This document shows, piece after piece, positions 42,046 to 53,167 of a stretch of DNA of 64,000 nt. Source of the DNA: Elephas maximus indicus (taxonomy: Eukaryota; Chordata; Mammalia; Proboscidea; Elephantidae). The translations under genes and the position numbers were made by a program. The DNA is taken from NCBI RefSeq assembly GCF_024166365.1, contig NC_064822.1, forward strand, positions 106,326,823 to 106,390,822, read 5' to 3'. The notes beneath the pieces are model-generated. The model did not search any database. It had not been told where the DNA came from and saw only the letters and a list, made by a program, of their open reading frames with translations. Position 1 is the stretch's first letter. The number at the start of each line of letters is the position of its first letter.

Positions 42046-43931
42046 AAAGACAAAAGAGATGTCAGAAGAGACTCTGAAACTTACTCTTGAACATCAAGTA
42101 CCTAAAGCGAATGGAATAAACGATCATATAAAAGAGCAAAACAGAAAACTTCAAATGTCTGCTCAAGAAAACAGATTAAAGTATTATAATGACATGTGCA
42201 AAGACCTGGAGACAGAAAACCAAAAGGGGAGACCATGCTTGGCATTTCTCAAACCAAAGAACTGAAGAAAAAAATTCAAGCCTGTAATTGCAATAGTGAA
42301 GGATTTCACAGGCAAAATTCTGAACGAAACAGGAAGGATCAAAAGAAGATGGAAGGAATATGCAGCATCACTGTACCAAAAAGGACTGGTTGATGTTCAG
42401 TCATTTCAGGAGGTAGCATATGATCAGGAACCAATGGTACTGAAGGGAGTAGTCCAAGCTGCACTGAAGGCATTGGTGAAAAACAAGGCTCCAGGAATTG
42501 ATGGAATGTCAGTTGAGATGTTTCAACAAATGGATGCAACTCTTCAAATGCTCACTAATCTATGCCAAGATATTTGGAAGACAACTATCCGGCCAATTGA
42601 CTGGAAGAGATCCATATTTGTGCCCATTCCAAACAAAGGTCATCCAACATAATGAGGAAATTATAGAACAATATTAATAAAATCACACACAAGCAGAATT
42701 TTGCTGAAGATAACTCAAAAATGGTTGCAGCAGTACATCCACAGGAAACTGCCAGAAAGTCAAGCTGGATTTAGAAGAGGACGTGGAATGAAGGATATCA
42801 TTGCTGATGTCAGATGGATCTCGGAGAAAAGCAGAAAATACCATCAAGACGTTTACCTTTGTTTTATCGAATATGCAAAGGCATTCGACTGTGTGGATCA
42901 TAACAAATTATGGATAAAATTGTGAAGAATGGAAATTCCAGAGTACTTAATCGTGCTCATGAGGAACTTGTACATAGACTAAGAGGCAGCCATTTGAACA
43001 GAACGAGGAGATGCTGCATGGTTTAAAATCAGGAAAGGTGTGTGTCAGGGTTGTATCCTTTCACCATACTTAATCAGCCTGTATGCCGAGCAAATAATCC
43101 GAGAAGCTGGACTACATGAAGAAGAATGGGGCATCAGGATTGGCAGAAGACTCATTAACAACCTGAGATATGCAGCCAACACAACCTTGCTTGCTGGAAG
43201 TGGAGAGGACTTGAAGCACTTACTGATGAAGATCAAAGACCACAGCCTTCAGTATGGATTACACCTCAACATAAAGAAAACAATAACCCTCACAACTGGA
43301 CCAATAGACAACATCATGTTAAACAGAGAAAAGATGGAAGTTGTCAAGGATTTTTTTTTACCTGGATCCACAATCAATGTCCATGGAAGCAGCAGTCAAG
43401 AAATCAGATGAGGTATTACATGGCGCAAACCTGGTGCAAAAGACCTGTTCAGAGTGTTAAAAGCAAAGATGTCACTTTGAGGACTAAAGCGTGCCTGACC
43501 CACGCCATGGAATTTTCAATTGCCTCATATACATGTGAAAGCTGGACAATAAGGAAGACCAAAGAAGAGTTGATGTCTTTGAATGATGGTGTTGGCTAGA
43601 ATACTGAATATACCATGGACACACAGAAGAACTAACAAATCTGTCTTGGAAAAAGTACAGCCAGAATGGCCCTTAGAAGCAAGTATGGTGAGACTTTGTC
43701 TCACATACTTTGGACATGTTATCAGGAGGGATCAGTCCCTGGAGAAAGACATCACGATTGGTAAAGTGGGGGGTCAGCAAAAAAGAGAAAGACCCTCAAG
43801 AAGATGGATTGACATAGTGGCTGCAACAATGGACTCAAACATAGCATTGATTGAGAGGATGGCTCAGGACTGGGCAGTGTTTTGTTCTCTTGTACATAGG
43901 GTTACTATGAGTCGAAACCGACTCAACAGCA

Positions 43932-44615
43932 CCTTTCTTAGGCTAGGTTCTCTAGAGAAGCAAAACCAGCGAAGCGTGTATATTTATATGTGTGTGTGTG
44001 TGTGCGTGTCTAGAGGGAGAGATTTATACCAAGGAAATGGCTCATGCTATTGTAGAGGCTGGAAAGTCTCAAGTCCATGGGTCATGATGGAGGCTTCTCC
44101 TGACTCACTTAGCTCCAGGGGCTGACGAACCACAGATTGGCAGGTTAGACAATAGGCCTTCGGCTCACGGGCTGCAGAAGGTGACAAATCACAACATCAG
44201 TAGGTAAGCTGGCAGGCCAGTGGCTCACAGACTGCGGACGCTGATGAATCCCAAGATCAGCAGGTAAGCCAGCAGGCTGCTAGCTCATAGACTGCAGAGG
44301 CTGACAAATCCCAAGATCAGCAAGTAAGCTGCTAGTCAAGTTCCAAGAACTACAGATCAGATGAACAGGAGCCAGCTGCAGGATCCAGAGCGAGCAAAAG
44401 CCAGATTGCCCACCAGAAAGGCCACCTACGTTGGATACAGGCCACACCCTCAAGGAAACTCTCTTTCACTTGACTGGCAACTCACAGCAGATCCCATCGT
44501 GGAGGTAATCATATTATATCAGATCTCATCATGGAAGTGATTACATCAGTATATGACTGCCAAACTATTGAGAACCATGGTTTAGCCAAATTGACACACA
44601 ATCTTAATGATCACA
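43932..44615 (-). mobile_element. ERVL 3' LTR (MLT2-like) with internal tandem repeats
   Basis: On the minus strand it starts TGTGATCATTAAGATTGTG and includes 'tgtcaatttggc', a hallmark near the start of MLT2/ERVL LTRs. It holds a (TG)n run at 43989-44010. A block of about 60 bases ('cccaagatcagcaggtaagc') is repeated four times between 44110 and 44330. ERVL interior follows on its right. Confidence 0.7.
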
Positions 44616-45460
44616 GTCCACCACTTGTCACCTTGGCACCTGCACACATCTCCTTAAACCGTATATAACCTCTGAAAAAAGACAATTATAAAGTCATACT
44701 TGCACCTAACGTGATACAACTAACACACGTACAACTGAAAACACACTAGCCCTGTTTACATCTTGTACTTTATAAGTGAAAGAAACAAAAACATGTGATG
44801 CACACATACAAAGAAGAAATACTCATAACAATTACAGTCCTTGTTTCTGCAGCTGGTCACGTGGTGGTAACTGGTATTTAGAACTACCTTCTTCTACCCC
44901 CCCATTCCATATTCCCTTTGCCCTCAGCAAGCACCTCAGTTGGTCATGGTTCTTTGCCTTGTGGTGTGATCCAAACCCTCATTCCTGAAGGGTTTAGGAC
45001 ATTAATTGTCATGTCAGGATTGGGTTGCTGTAGTTTTCAACTGACTTTAGTCACATGGGATGGTAGTACCAAGAGACGCCCTAAGGGATCTCCTGTATCC
45101 CAAACATACTCTTCTTTACCTCTATTGTGTAATATCAATCTGATTTCCTTTTGGTGATCAGGATCGATCACCAGCCAATATGGTAACTTCCTTCTTTGCC
45201 TGTTGATCAGAGACATCAGCCCAAAGTGGCCAGGTGGCATTTTTAGCTTCCAGTTCAGTGGAATCAGTGATTTGTCTACAGGTGGGAGCATTCCTCCCTT
45301 TGGAACTAAGACCTCTAGACCAGCAGAAAATAAGGTCACAGGGACAGGAAGCAAAAATCTTGCAAGTGGGTCATTAGGGGTAATAGTGAGTGGTGTCACT
45401 CCCATATCTACCCCTTGATTCCTGGACCTATGAATCCTGGCTATGGAAAAAATAGCACCA
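44616..45460 (-). pseudogene. ERVL interior with dUTPase remnant
   Basis: On the minus strand a frame of 123 codons (45037-45405) has no internal stop. It contains FSAGLEVLVPKGGMLPP, IPLNWKLKMPPGHFGLM, LVIDPDHQKEIRLILHN and TGDPLGRLLVLP. This is the dUTPase domain that ERVL elements carry downstream of integrase. The normal G-V-I-D-x-D-Y motif reads LVIDPDHQ. The rest of pol is not found and the 3' LTR follows within about 420 bases. Confidence 0.82.
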
Positions 45461-46526
45461 TATATTTTTATTTTCTTTTTTAATTTTACTGTGCTTTACG
45501 TGAAAGTTTACAGCTCAAGTTAATTTCTCATTCAAAAATTTATACACATATTGTTTTGTGACATTGGTTGCCATCCCCACAATCTGACAGTGTGCTCCCC
45601 CTTTCCACCATAGGTTCCCTATGTTCAATTCATCCGGTTCCTGTCCTTTCCTGTCTTTGCATCTTGCTTTTGGGCAGGAGTTTCCCATTTGGTCTTCTAT
45701 ATTTGGTTGAACTAAGAAGTATGTTCCTCACATGTGTTATTTTTGTTTTATAGGCCCATCTAATCTTTGTCGAAAAGTGGGCTTTGGGAGTGTTTTCAGT
45801 TCTGAGTCAACAGGGTGGCTGGGGGACATAGTCTTAGGGGTTCCTCCCTCCAGTCTGTTAGACAAGTAAGTCTGTTTATTTATTTATTTATTTTGTGTGG
45901 ATTTGAATTCTGTTCTATATTTTTCTCCCTTTTGTCTGGGACTGTTTGTTATGATCCTTGTCAGAGCAGTTGGTGGGGGTAGCCCGGCATCATCTAGCTC
46001 TTCTGGTAGAGTCTCTGGTTCATGTGGTCGGTCCTTTAGTCCTTTGAGCTAATATTTTCCTTGTATCTTTGTTTTTTTTCATTCTCCTTTTCTCTGGACA
46101 GGATGGGACAAATAGATGTATCTTAGATGGTGCTCACAAGCTTTTAAAACTCCAGACATGACTCATCAAAGTGGGATATAGAACATTTCTTTATGAACTA
46201 TGTTATGCCATTGATTAGATGTCCTCTGAGATTGTGGTTCCCAACTCCAAGCCCCAGCTACTTGGCCCCTCAAAGTGTTTGGATTTATCCAGAAAACCTC
46301 TATGCTTTTGCTTTGGTCGAGTTGTGCTAACTTCCCCTATATTGTGTATTGTCTTTCTGCTCACCAAAGTTGACACTTGTCTACTATCTAGTTAGTGATT
46401 CCTCCTCCCCCACCCTCCCCACTCTTACAACCATCACAGAATTTTTTTTCTGTGTGTAAACCTTTTCTTGAGTTCTTACAATAGTTGTCTCATACAATAC
46501 TTGTCTTAAAAACTTAGGAGCTTTGC
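45461..46526 (-). mobile_element. LINE-1 3' UTR insertion
   Basis: Antisense UTR of the local family, from the T-rich start and 'gtgaaagtttacagctcaag' to about 46526. A (TTTA)n run lies at 45880-45893. It interrupts the ERVL remnant. Confidence 0.8.
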
Positions 46527-46741
46527 CAGGAAGGCCACTTATATTGGATGCTGGCAACACTCCCAAGGAAAATCCCTCTCAACTGACTGGCTACTCACAA
46601 CAGATCCCATCATGGAGGTAATCATATCAGATCTCCTCATGGAGGTGATCACATAATTACAGGACTGCCAAACTACATTATAACTGCCAAACCACTGAGA
46701 ATCATAACCCAGCCAAGTTGACACACAACCTGAATGATCAC
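46527..46741 (-). mobile_element. ERVL LTR fragment (probable 5' LTR start)
   Basis: It matches the right-hand third of the LTR at 43932-44615: 'gatcccatcatggaggtaatcata' and 'ccaagttgacacacaac', ending TGATCACA. In the minus orientation it is the LTR start, placed where the 5' LTR of the same ERVL should be. Confidence 0.7.
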
Positions 46742-46858
46742 AGCATCTAACAACAACAACAAATAAGCTTACCATTTCAGGAAGAAAACAGACATGCTAA
46801 GTGCTTCTCTAAACATCTTGCCATTACCGCCAAATACAGCCTCCTAGCCTTTTACCTG

Positions 46859-47008
46859 TAGCCCTAATGGCACAGTGGTTAAAAGCACGGCTGCTAACCA
46901 AAAGGCTGGCAGTTCGAATCCACCAGCTGCTCCATGGAAACCCTATGGGGCCGTTCTACTCTGTCCTATAGGGCCGCTATGAGTCAGAATCAACTCAAGG
47001 GCAACAGG
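46859..47008 (+). mobile_element. AfroSINE
   Basis: Sense copy, 'gccctaatggcacagtgg' to 'gaatcaactcaagggcaac'. 'gtagccttttacct' or similar flanks both sides (about 46846 and 47008), the target duplication. Confidence 0.9.
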
Positions 47009-47069
47009 TAGCCTTTTACCTCTCCCACTATATTTGTTCTTCAATTTAAAGACCTCTACTAACTCCACC

Positions 47070-47203
47070 GGAAACCCTGGTGGCGTAGCGGTTAATTGCT
47101 ACGGCTGCTAACCAAAAGGTTGGCAGTTCAAATCCACCAGGTGCTCCTTGGAAACTCTATGGGGTGGTTCTACTCGGAATCGACTTGATGGCAGTGGGTT
47201 TAA
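47070..47203 (+). mobile_element. AfroSINE with internal deletion
   Basis: Sense copy lacking about 25 bases between 'tctactc' and 'ggaatcgactt'. 'aactccacc' lies on both sides (about 47061 and 47206). Confidence 0.9.
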
Positions 47204-47639
47204 TAACTCCACCCTGCCTTTGTTACTCTATCAGCTGCATTGACTCATCTCTCTAGCCATGCTAAACTGCAGAGTAAAATTATTCATTATCATGATGGTG
47301 TCTCCTTTATCCCTAACCTGCTTCTTAGTCTGCAGTTTTTATCTCAGTAAACAGCAAAATCATCTACCCTGTCACAAAAACTGGAAACCTGAGCATCACC
47401 TTGGCTCTCTCCATCTAACCTCCCACAACCAGTCACTACGCCTTCCTTTCTTCCCCCATTGCTTTGTACACATCACTTTTTGCTTGGATTAAAGGCCTCC
47501 AGCCAGATCTCCTTGCGATCTTACCTCCATGCTGCTACCAGAACCTAAATCTAAATCACTCCTGCCTGAAATCCTCATAGCTTCCAGATTAAAGTTCAAA
47601 ATCCTTAGCTTAAAACACAAGGCTTTCTTATCAGAAAAA

Positions 47640-48498
47640 TGGAAAACAAGAGTTGGTGAGGATGTGGAGAAACTGGAACCTTGTGCATTGTTAGTAGTGA
47701 TGTAAAATGGTGCAGCTGCTGTGAAAGCAGTTTGGCAGTTACTCAAAAAGTTAAATGTAGAATTAACATATGACTAAGCAATTCCACTCCTAGGTATATA
47801 CACAAAACACTTGAAAGCAGAGATGCAAGCAGATACTTGTAACCTTGAAATGAACATTTCAGCATTATTCACCATAGCCAAAAAATGGAAAAAACCCAAG
47901 CTTCCATCTGTAGATGAATGAGTAAGCAAAATGTGGTATATACATACCTGTTGCTGTCGAGTCAATTCCGCCTCATAGCGACCCTACAGGACAGAGTAGA
48001 ACTGCCCTATAGAGTTTCAAAGGAGTGCCTGGTGGATTCGAACTGCCAGCCTTCTGGTTAGCAGCCGTAGCACTTAACCACTATGCCACCAGGGTTTCCA
48101 TATATACATAAGATGGAATATTATTCAGCCACAAAGAGAAGTGATGCTTGGGTACATGCTATGGGATGGATAAAGCTTGAAAACATGCTGAGTGAAGTAT
48201 GTCAAACACAAAAGAACAAATATTGTATGATCACAGTTATATAAAATGTCTAGATTAGGCAAATGCATAGAGATAAAAGGTTATTAGCGGTTACGAGAGG
48301 GAGTGAGGGGTGGGGAGTTGTTGCTTAATGGGCACTGAGTTTCTGTTCAGGGTGATGAAAAACTTTTGGAACTAGATAGTGGTAATGGTTGTGCAACATT
48401 GTTTACATAATAAATATCACTGAATCGCACACTTAGGCATAGTTAAAAAGGTGAAATTTTTGTTATATATATTTTACTCCAATAAATTTTTTAAAAAG
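47640..48498 (+). mobile_element. Old LINE-1 3' end
   Basis: L1M-type: 'ggtgaggatgtggagaaactgg', 'attccactcctaggtatata', 'gaatattattcagccaca' and the terminal 'aaaggtgaaatttttgttatat'. An AfroSINE interrupts it. Confidence 0.75.
47947..48100 (-). mobile_element. AfroSINE with target duplication
   Basis: Antisense full-length copy flanked by exact 10-bp repeats TATATACATA (47937-47946 and 48101-48110). Confidence 0.95.
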
Positions 48499-49073
48499 TC
48501 AGTCTGACTTGCTGGCTCTGCAGCTCTACCCTCTACAGCCGCTTCCCAGCCCTGGTTTTACACGCTGTGTTGTTCGTGCCGTTTGCCTCTGTGCCTTTCC
48601 ACATGCTGTGCCCTCTGTCTGGAATACCCCTACCCTCTCTTCATATAACATTCACTAGTTCTCTAAAACAGCACAAAAGTTGTCTTCTCCAAAAACCTTT
48701 CTTAACTCTCCAGTTTGATTTTTAGGTCCTTTATCTATGCTCCTGTCTTAGTTATCCAGTGATGCTTTAACAGAAATACCACAAGTGGATGGCTTTAACA
48801 AAGTGAAATTTATTCCCTCACAGCTTAGGAGGCTAGAAGTCTGAAGTCAGGGCACCAGCTCAAGGGGAAGGCTTTTTCTCTCTCTTTTGGCTCTGAGGGA
48901 AGGTCCTTGTCATCAATGTTCCCCTGGGTCTAGGAATTTCTCATCACAGGGACCCTGAGTCCAAAGGACATGTTCTGCTCCTGGTTCTTCATGCTTGGTG
49001 GTAATGAGATCCTCTCCTCTCTGCTCAATTCTCTCTTTTATATCTCAAAAGAGGTCGACTCGAGATACAACCT

Positions 49074-50049
49074 CAGTGTGGGAGAAAAAAGTAGAACAAA
49101 ACTCAAATTCACACACACTAAAAAAAGACCAGACTTTCTGGTCTGACAGAGACTGGAGAAATCCCAAGTACTGCCCCCAGATACTGTTTTAAGTCAGTAC
49201 TTGTCATGGATTGAATTGTGTCCCCCAAAAATATGTGTATCCATTTGGCTAGGCCATGATTCCTAGTATTGTGTGGTTGTCCACCATTTTGACATCCAGT
49301 GTGATTTTCCTATGTGTTGTAAATCTTACCTCTATGATGTTAATGAGGTGGAATAGGTGGCAGTTATGCCAATGAGGCAGAACTCATCTACAAGATTGGA
49401 TTGTGTCATGAGCCAATCTCTTTTGAGATGTAAAAGAGAGAAGCCAGCAGAGGGAAAAGGGAACCTCATACCACCAAGAATGCAGCACTGGGAGCAAAGT
49501 GTGTCCTTTGGAGCCAGGATCCCTGTGCCTGAGAAGCTCCTAGACTAGGGGAAGATTGATGACAAGGTCCTTCCTCCAGAGCCAACAGAAAGTCTCCCCC
49601 TGGAGTTGATACCCTGAATTTGGACTTGTAGCCTACTAGACTGTGAGAGAATAAACTTCTCTTTGTTAAAGCCATCCATTTGTGGTATTTGTTATAACAG
49701 CCCTAGATGACTAAGACAGTACTGAAGTCACTCCTGATTTTCACCCTTCAGCCAAAGATTAGACAGATCTATAGGACAAACAATAACACACATAAGAAAA
49801 ATGTCTCATAGTTCAATCACATATATGAGACTAAATGGGCACATCAGTCCACGAGCAAAGATGAGAAGGTAGGAAGGGACAGGAAAACTGGACCAGTGAA
49901 ACAGGGAACCCCAGGGTGGAGAAGGAGAGAGTGTTGACACATCTTGGGGTTGGCAATCCATATCACAAAACAATTTGTATATTACTTGTTTAATGAGAAA
50001 CTAATTTGCTCTATAAACTTTCACCTAAAGCAGGATTAAAAGAAAAAAA
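49074..50049 (+). mobile_element. LINE-1 3' UTR insertion with AGATACAACCT duplication
   Basis: Sense LINE-1 UTR flanked by exact 11-bp repeats AGATACAACCT (49063-49073 and 50050-50060), ending in an A-rich tail. A MaLR LTR is inserted inside. Confidence 0.88.
49202..49718 (+). mobile_element. MaLR/MLT1-like solo LTR with GTACT duplication
   Basis: A 517-bp LTR reading TGTCATGG...AAGACA with exact 5-bp flanks GTACT (49197-49201 and 49719-49723). Its opening 'gattgaattgtgtcccccaaa' and its close 'tgtggtatttgttataacag' match the MLT1 type of ERVL-MaLR LTR. Confidence 0.88.
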
Positions 50050-51069
50050 AGATACAACCTAATCCTGTAGATTGTGTCTTGCCTCATTAACATAACTGCC
50101 TCTAATCCTACCTCATTAACATAACAGAGAGCTCACTCCCAAATAGGATCACAACCACAAGCATGGATGCTAGGATTTACAATATATAGGATAATTACAT
50201 CATCACAAAATGGAGAACAACCACACAATGGCCTAGCCAAATTGACACACATCTTTGGGGGATACAATTCAAATCCATAACAGCCACTATAGGGGAAAGT
50301 CTTTGTCTCTTTTCAGTTTCTGTTTCTTGGCTTGTTGGTGATCTCCATATGGCATGACATCTATCTTCCCCCATCTCTGTTTGCTTCTTTTGTGCCTGAT
50401 CTGCTCTTTTTATATCTCAAAAAGTGATTGGTTTAAGACACACCCTACACTAATACTGCCTCATTAATATAACAAAGAAAACCCATTCCCAAATGGGATT
50501 ATAACCACCTGTATAGGGGTTAGGATTTACAACATATATTTCTGGAGTACACAATCCAATCCATAACAGCTCCTAAAGGCCCATGTCTCCAACCTCTCGC
50601 CTTCTCAGTGTGCTCTAGTTGTTGGTTTACTCGTCTATGTACTCTACTAGATGGTAAGCTTATTGAGGACAGGGTACTTATCTTATCTTTATATCTGGAC
50701 CACTCTGTTAATCTTTGTTAAATGTACAAATAACTCCAACCATTTGCTTCCTCTGTTTCTGCTCTCAGGCTTCTGAGAGCTCTGGAGAAAGTACAAGACC
50801 TTCAGGGCTGCTCAGAAAGTACAAGACCTCAACTGCCACAAAGGCCAAAGCTTTAACACACTCATCATCCTATCTTATTTCCATGACCTTCCCTCCTTCT
50901 TCATTACTTGTTTCACCAGGAAAAAAAAAAATGAGCCATTCAGTGGGACTGGAAATTTAAGAACCTCACAGGTTTCCTCTCCTGACCTAAAGATGAGGTC
51001 TCCTCCCAGGCTTTGAAAGACTAGCCCTGGGGGCTCTTGATCCATCTCTTCCATGTCTTTCTTCCACCA

Positions 51070-51880
51070 AGTCATACTCCTTTTGTATCTTCACTCTTCC
51101 CCTCTCCAGTAATTCCTTCCCCTGTGTTCACACATTCTAAAATCCCCTACACCTTTCTCCAGTAAAATCAGAACAAAATAACACACAAAAACTTTAGCTT
51201 TACTTTCCCCTCAAACCACTGCCTTTTCTTCTTCCCTTCACTATCAAATCTCTTATTGTTGTTGCTAGTTGCCGTTGATTCCCCCTGAGTGGACCCTATG
51301 TGTTGCAAAGTAGAACTGCTCCGTAAGTTTTTCAGTGGCCGTGACCTTCCAGAAGCAGATTGCCAGGCTTGTCTTCCAAGGCACCTCTGGGTGGGTTCAA
51401 ACTGCCAACCTTTCGGTCAGTAGCAAGTGCTTAAACGTTTGTGCTACCAGGGACTCCTGTCGAATCTCTTAGAAGTGTCAAATGCATTTTCTCACTTCCC
51501 ACTCATTCCACAGCCCATTATATTGGGTTCCCGGCCCCGTCTGAAACTGTCCTCTAGAAAGTCACCATTGATTTCCTGCTTTTCATATATAATGGCTTCA
51601 TCCTACGAGTGAGTTGTGTTATATCTGATTCTGGGCCTCCTTCTTCAGATGTTCTTCCACCCCTGTAGCTTCTGAGGCACTATTCTTCTTGACATTCTCC
51701 AGCTGTTTCATCTTAACCTCCTTTGCTGCTTTCTCTTTCCCCAGGATTCCATCCTTAGTCCTCTTCACTCCTACAAACTTCCCTTTGTGGGAACTCAACA
51801 GAGCTGTGGTGCCCAATTCTACATTTCTACCCTCTCCTCTCCTGCTGGGCAGACTGGCTGCACAGAAAAATTCTGGGCAC
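51070..51880 (+). repeat. LINE-2 fragment split by a SINE
   Basis: L2-like text including 'tcttccctt...aaatctctta' and 'gaaagtcaccattgatttcctgc', interrupted by an AfroSINE. Confidence 0.5.
51253..51458 (-). mobile_element. AfroSINE, long subtype
   Basis: Antisense copy with an RTE-like (TTG)n start 'ttgttgttgctagttgccg' and the block 'ccagaagcagattgcc'. 'aaatctctta'/'gaatctctta' flanks it. Confidence 0.85.
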
Positions 51881-51884
51881 ATGT

Positions 51885-52130
51885 TGTTTCCAATAGTTCC
51901 TATTGCCACTGTAACAAATACCCACGAACTTTGTGCCTTAAAACAACACAAATTTATTATCTTATAATTCTGGAGGTCATAAGCCAAAATGAGTCTCACT
52001 GGGCTAAAACCACCAGAAGCTAGAAAAGTAAGGACAGATTCTTCCCTAGAACCTTTGAAGGGAGCATGGCCCTGTCAACACCTTGAATTCAGACATCTAG
52101 CCTCCAAAACTGTGACAAAATTAATTTCTG
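51885..52130 (-). repeat. MLT1-like LTR remnant
   Basis: 'gccactgtaacaaatacccac', 'aaaacaacacaaatttattat' and 'ctagcctccaaaactgtgac' are MaLR LTR phrases, but in mixed order, so this is probably a rearranged remnant. Confidence 0.5.
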
Positions 52131-52139
52131 GTTTTTAAA

Positions 52140-52680
52140 AGCATTAAAAAAAATCTTATTGTGGCAAAATGCATGTAACATAAAATCTACCATTTTGAAG
52201 TGTACGTTTCATTGGCACTAAGTGCATTCACAGTGTTGTGCAACTATCACCACTACCTAGTTCCGGACATTTTTCATCATCACAAAAGGAAATTCCCATT
52301 AACAGTCACTCTTCATTCTCCCACATCTCCAGCCCCTGAAAACCACAAGTCCCGCCTGCTTTCTAACTCTATAAATTCACCTATCCTGAATGTTTCATAT
52401 AAATGAATCATACAGTACATGGTCTTTTGTAACTGATTTCTTTCCCTTAGCATAATGTTTTCAGGAATCATTCATGTTGTAGCACGTATCACTCCCTTTC
52501 TTTTAATAGCTGAATAATATTCCATTGTATGGATATGCCATATATATATTTTTAATTTATCCATTCATTCGTTTAGGGGCATTTGGGTTGTTTCCATGTA
52601 TTTATTGCCTATTGTGAATAGTGACGCTATGAACACTGGTATACAAGTGTTTCTGTGAACATATGTTTTCATTCCAGGTG
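52140..52680 (-). mobile_element. Old LINE-1 3' end, antisense
   Basis: Antisense L1M text: 'cttagcataatgttttcag', 'tgaataatattccattgtatgg', 'atttgggttgtttccatg'. Confidence 0.75.
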
Positions 52681-52951
52681 ATTTTTGAACACAGTATTTT
52701 AACTGTATACCCTCAGACAAAAAGAACTAATAGTTAAATCCAGTTAATAGACTTCTTTTTCACAGAGGTTACTGTTTTTATCGCTGTGTGACATCCAGGG
52801 GTGGATTAACCAATAAGCAAGTTACACACTGTGTTTACTTACTATTCTGTAGTCCAGTTTCACCTGTTTTTCATCACAGATGAAATTGTGCATTACAGAT
52901 GACTAAGTAAGCACAAGTAAGCCGTGTATAGCTTGCTTATTGGGCAATTCG

Positions 52952-53101
52952 TCCCTGGTGCTGACTCATAGCAACCCTGTAGGACAAAGTAGAACTGCCC
53001 CATAGGGTTTCAGGCTGCCACATCTGCCACAGCTGGGGGGTTCGAATCGCCAATCTTTTGGTTAGCAGCTAAGCGTTTAACCGCTGTGCCCCCAGGGTTC
53101 C
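52952..53101 (-). mobile_element. AfroSINE
   Basis: Antisense copy: 'ctgactcatagcaaccctg' to 'gtgcccccagggttcc', with the tail shortened. Confidence 0.88.
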
Positions 53102-53167
53102 TTTTGACAGAGGTATGGGTTAGAAATTCTGAAACTTCTTTTTTTGTATTTTAGAATTGAGCAAATA

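Larger units (their letters stand above)
36841..43935 (+). mobile_element. RTE-type LINE, split by a LINE-1 cluster
   Basis: The 5' part (36841-38084) has the 5' UTR and endonuclease: MNLGKLEVVKNEMECIKID at about 37203 and DTLGISELKSTGIGHFES following. The 3' part (42046-43935) has reverse transcriptase: NKAPGIDGMSVEMF near 42482, IEYAKAFDCVDHNKLW near 42869, then CQGCILSPYLISLY. The box that is HYADD in the 9.3 kb copy reads RYAANTTLL here, so both catalytic Asp of this motif are lost. It ends in the SINE-like tail 'gagtcgaaaccgactcaaca' at about 43910. Many frame breaks; dead element. Confidence 0.92.
48744..50568 (-). mobile_element. Antisense LTR element (MaLR/ERVL-like) with GCTCC duplication
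   Basis: On the + strand it begins TGTCTTAG and ends CCATAACA, flanked by exact 5-bp repeats GCTCC (48739-48743 and 50569-50573). A second 'aatccataaca' occurs at 50271-50281, so it holds one LTR (to 50281, split by a LINE-1) and a partial second LTR (50282-50568) with no interior between. It is placed in the ERVL/MaLR group from the 5-bp duplication and from 'ccacaagtggatggcttta'. Confidence 0.7.
47215..50715 (+). repeat. LINE-2, split by several younger insertions
   Basis: Pieces at 47215-47640, 48500-48738 and 50574-50715 have the conserved L2 3' phrases in order: 'ttccagattaaagttcaaaatcc', 'tgccctctgtctggaatac', and 'actagatggtaagcttattgag...cagggtacttatctta'. The insertions between them are listed separately. 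Confidence 0.65.

Noticed and set aside
44110..44330. CRISPR-like array
   Set aside because: The regular repeats are diverged tandem units within a retroviral LTR in a mammalian genome; there are no spacers.
51619..51999. 126-codon minus-strand frame as a gene
   Set aside because: It overlaps L2 and MLT1-like remnants and has no recognisable domain.
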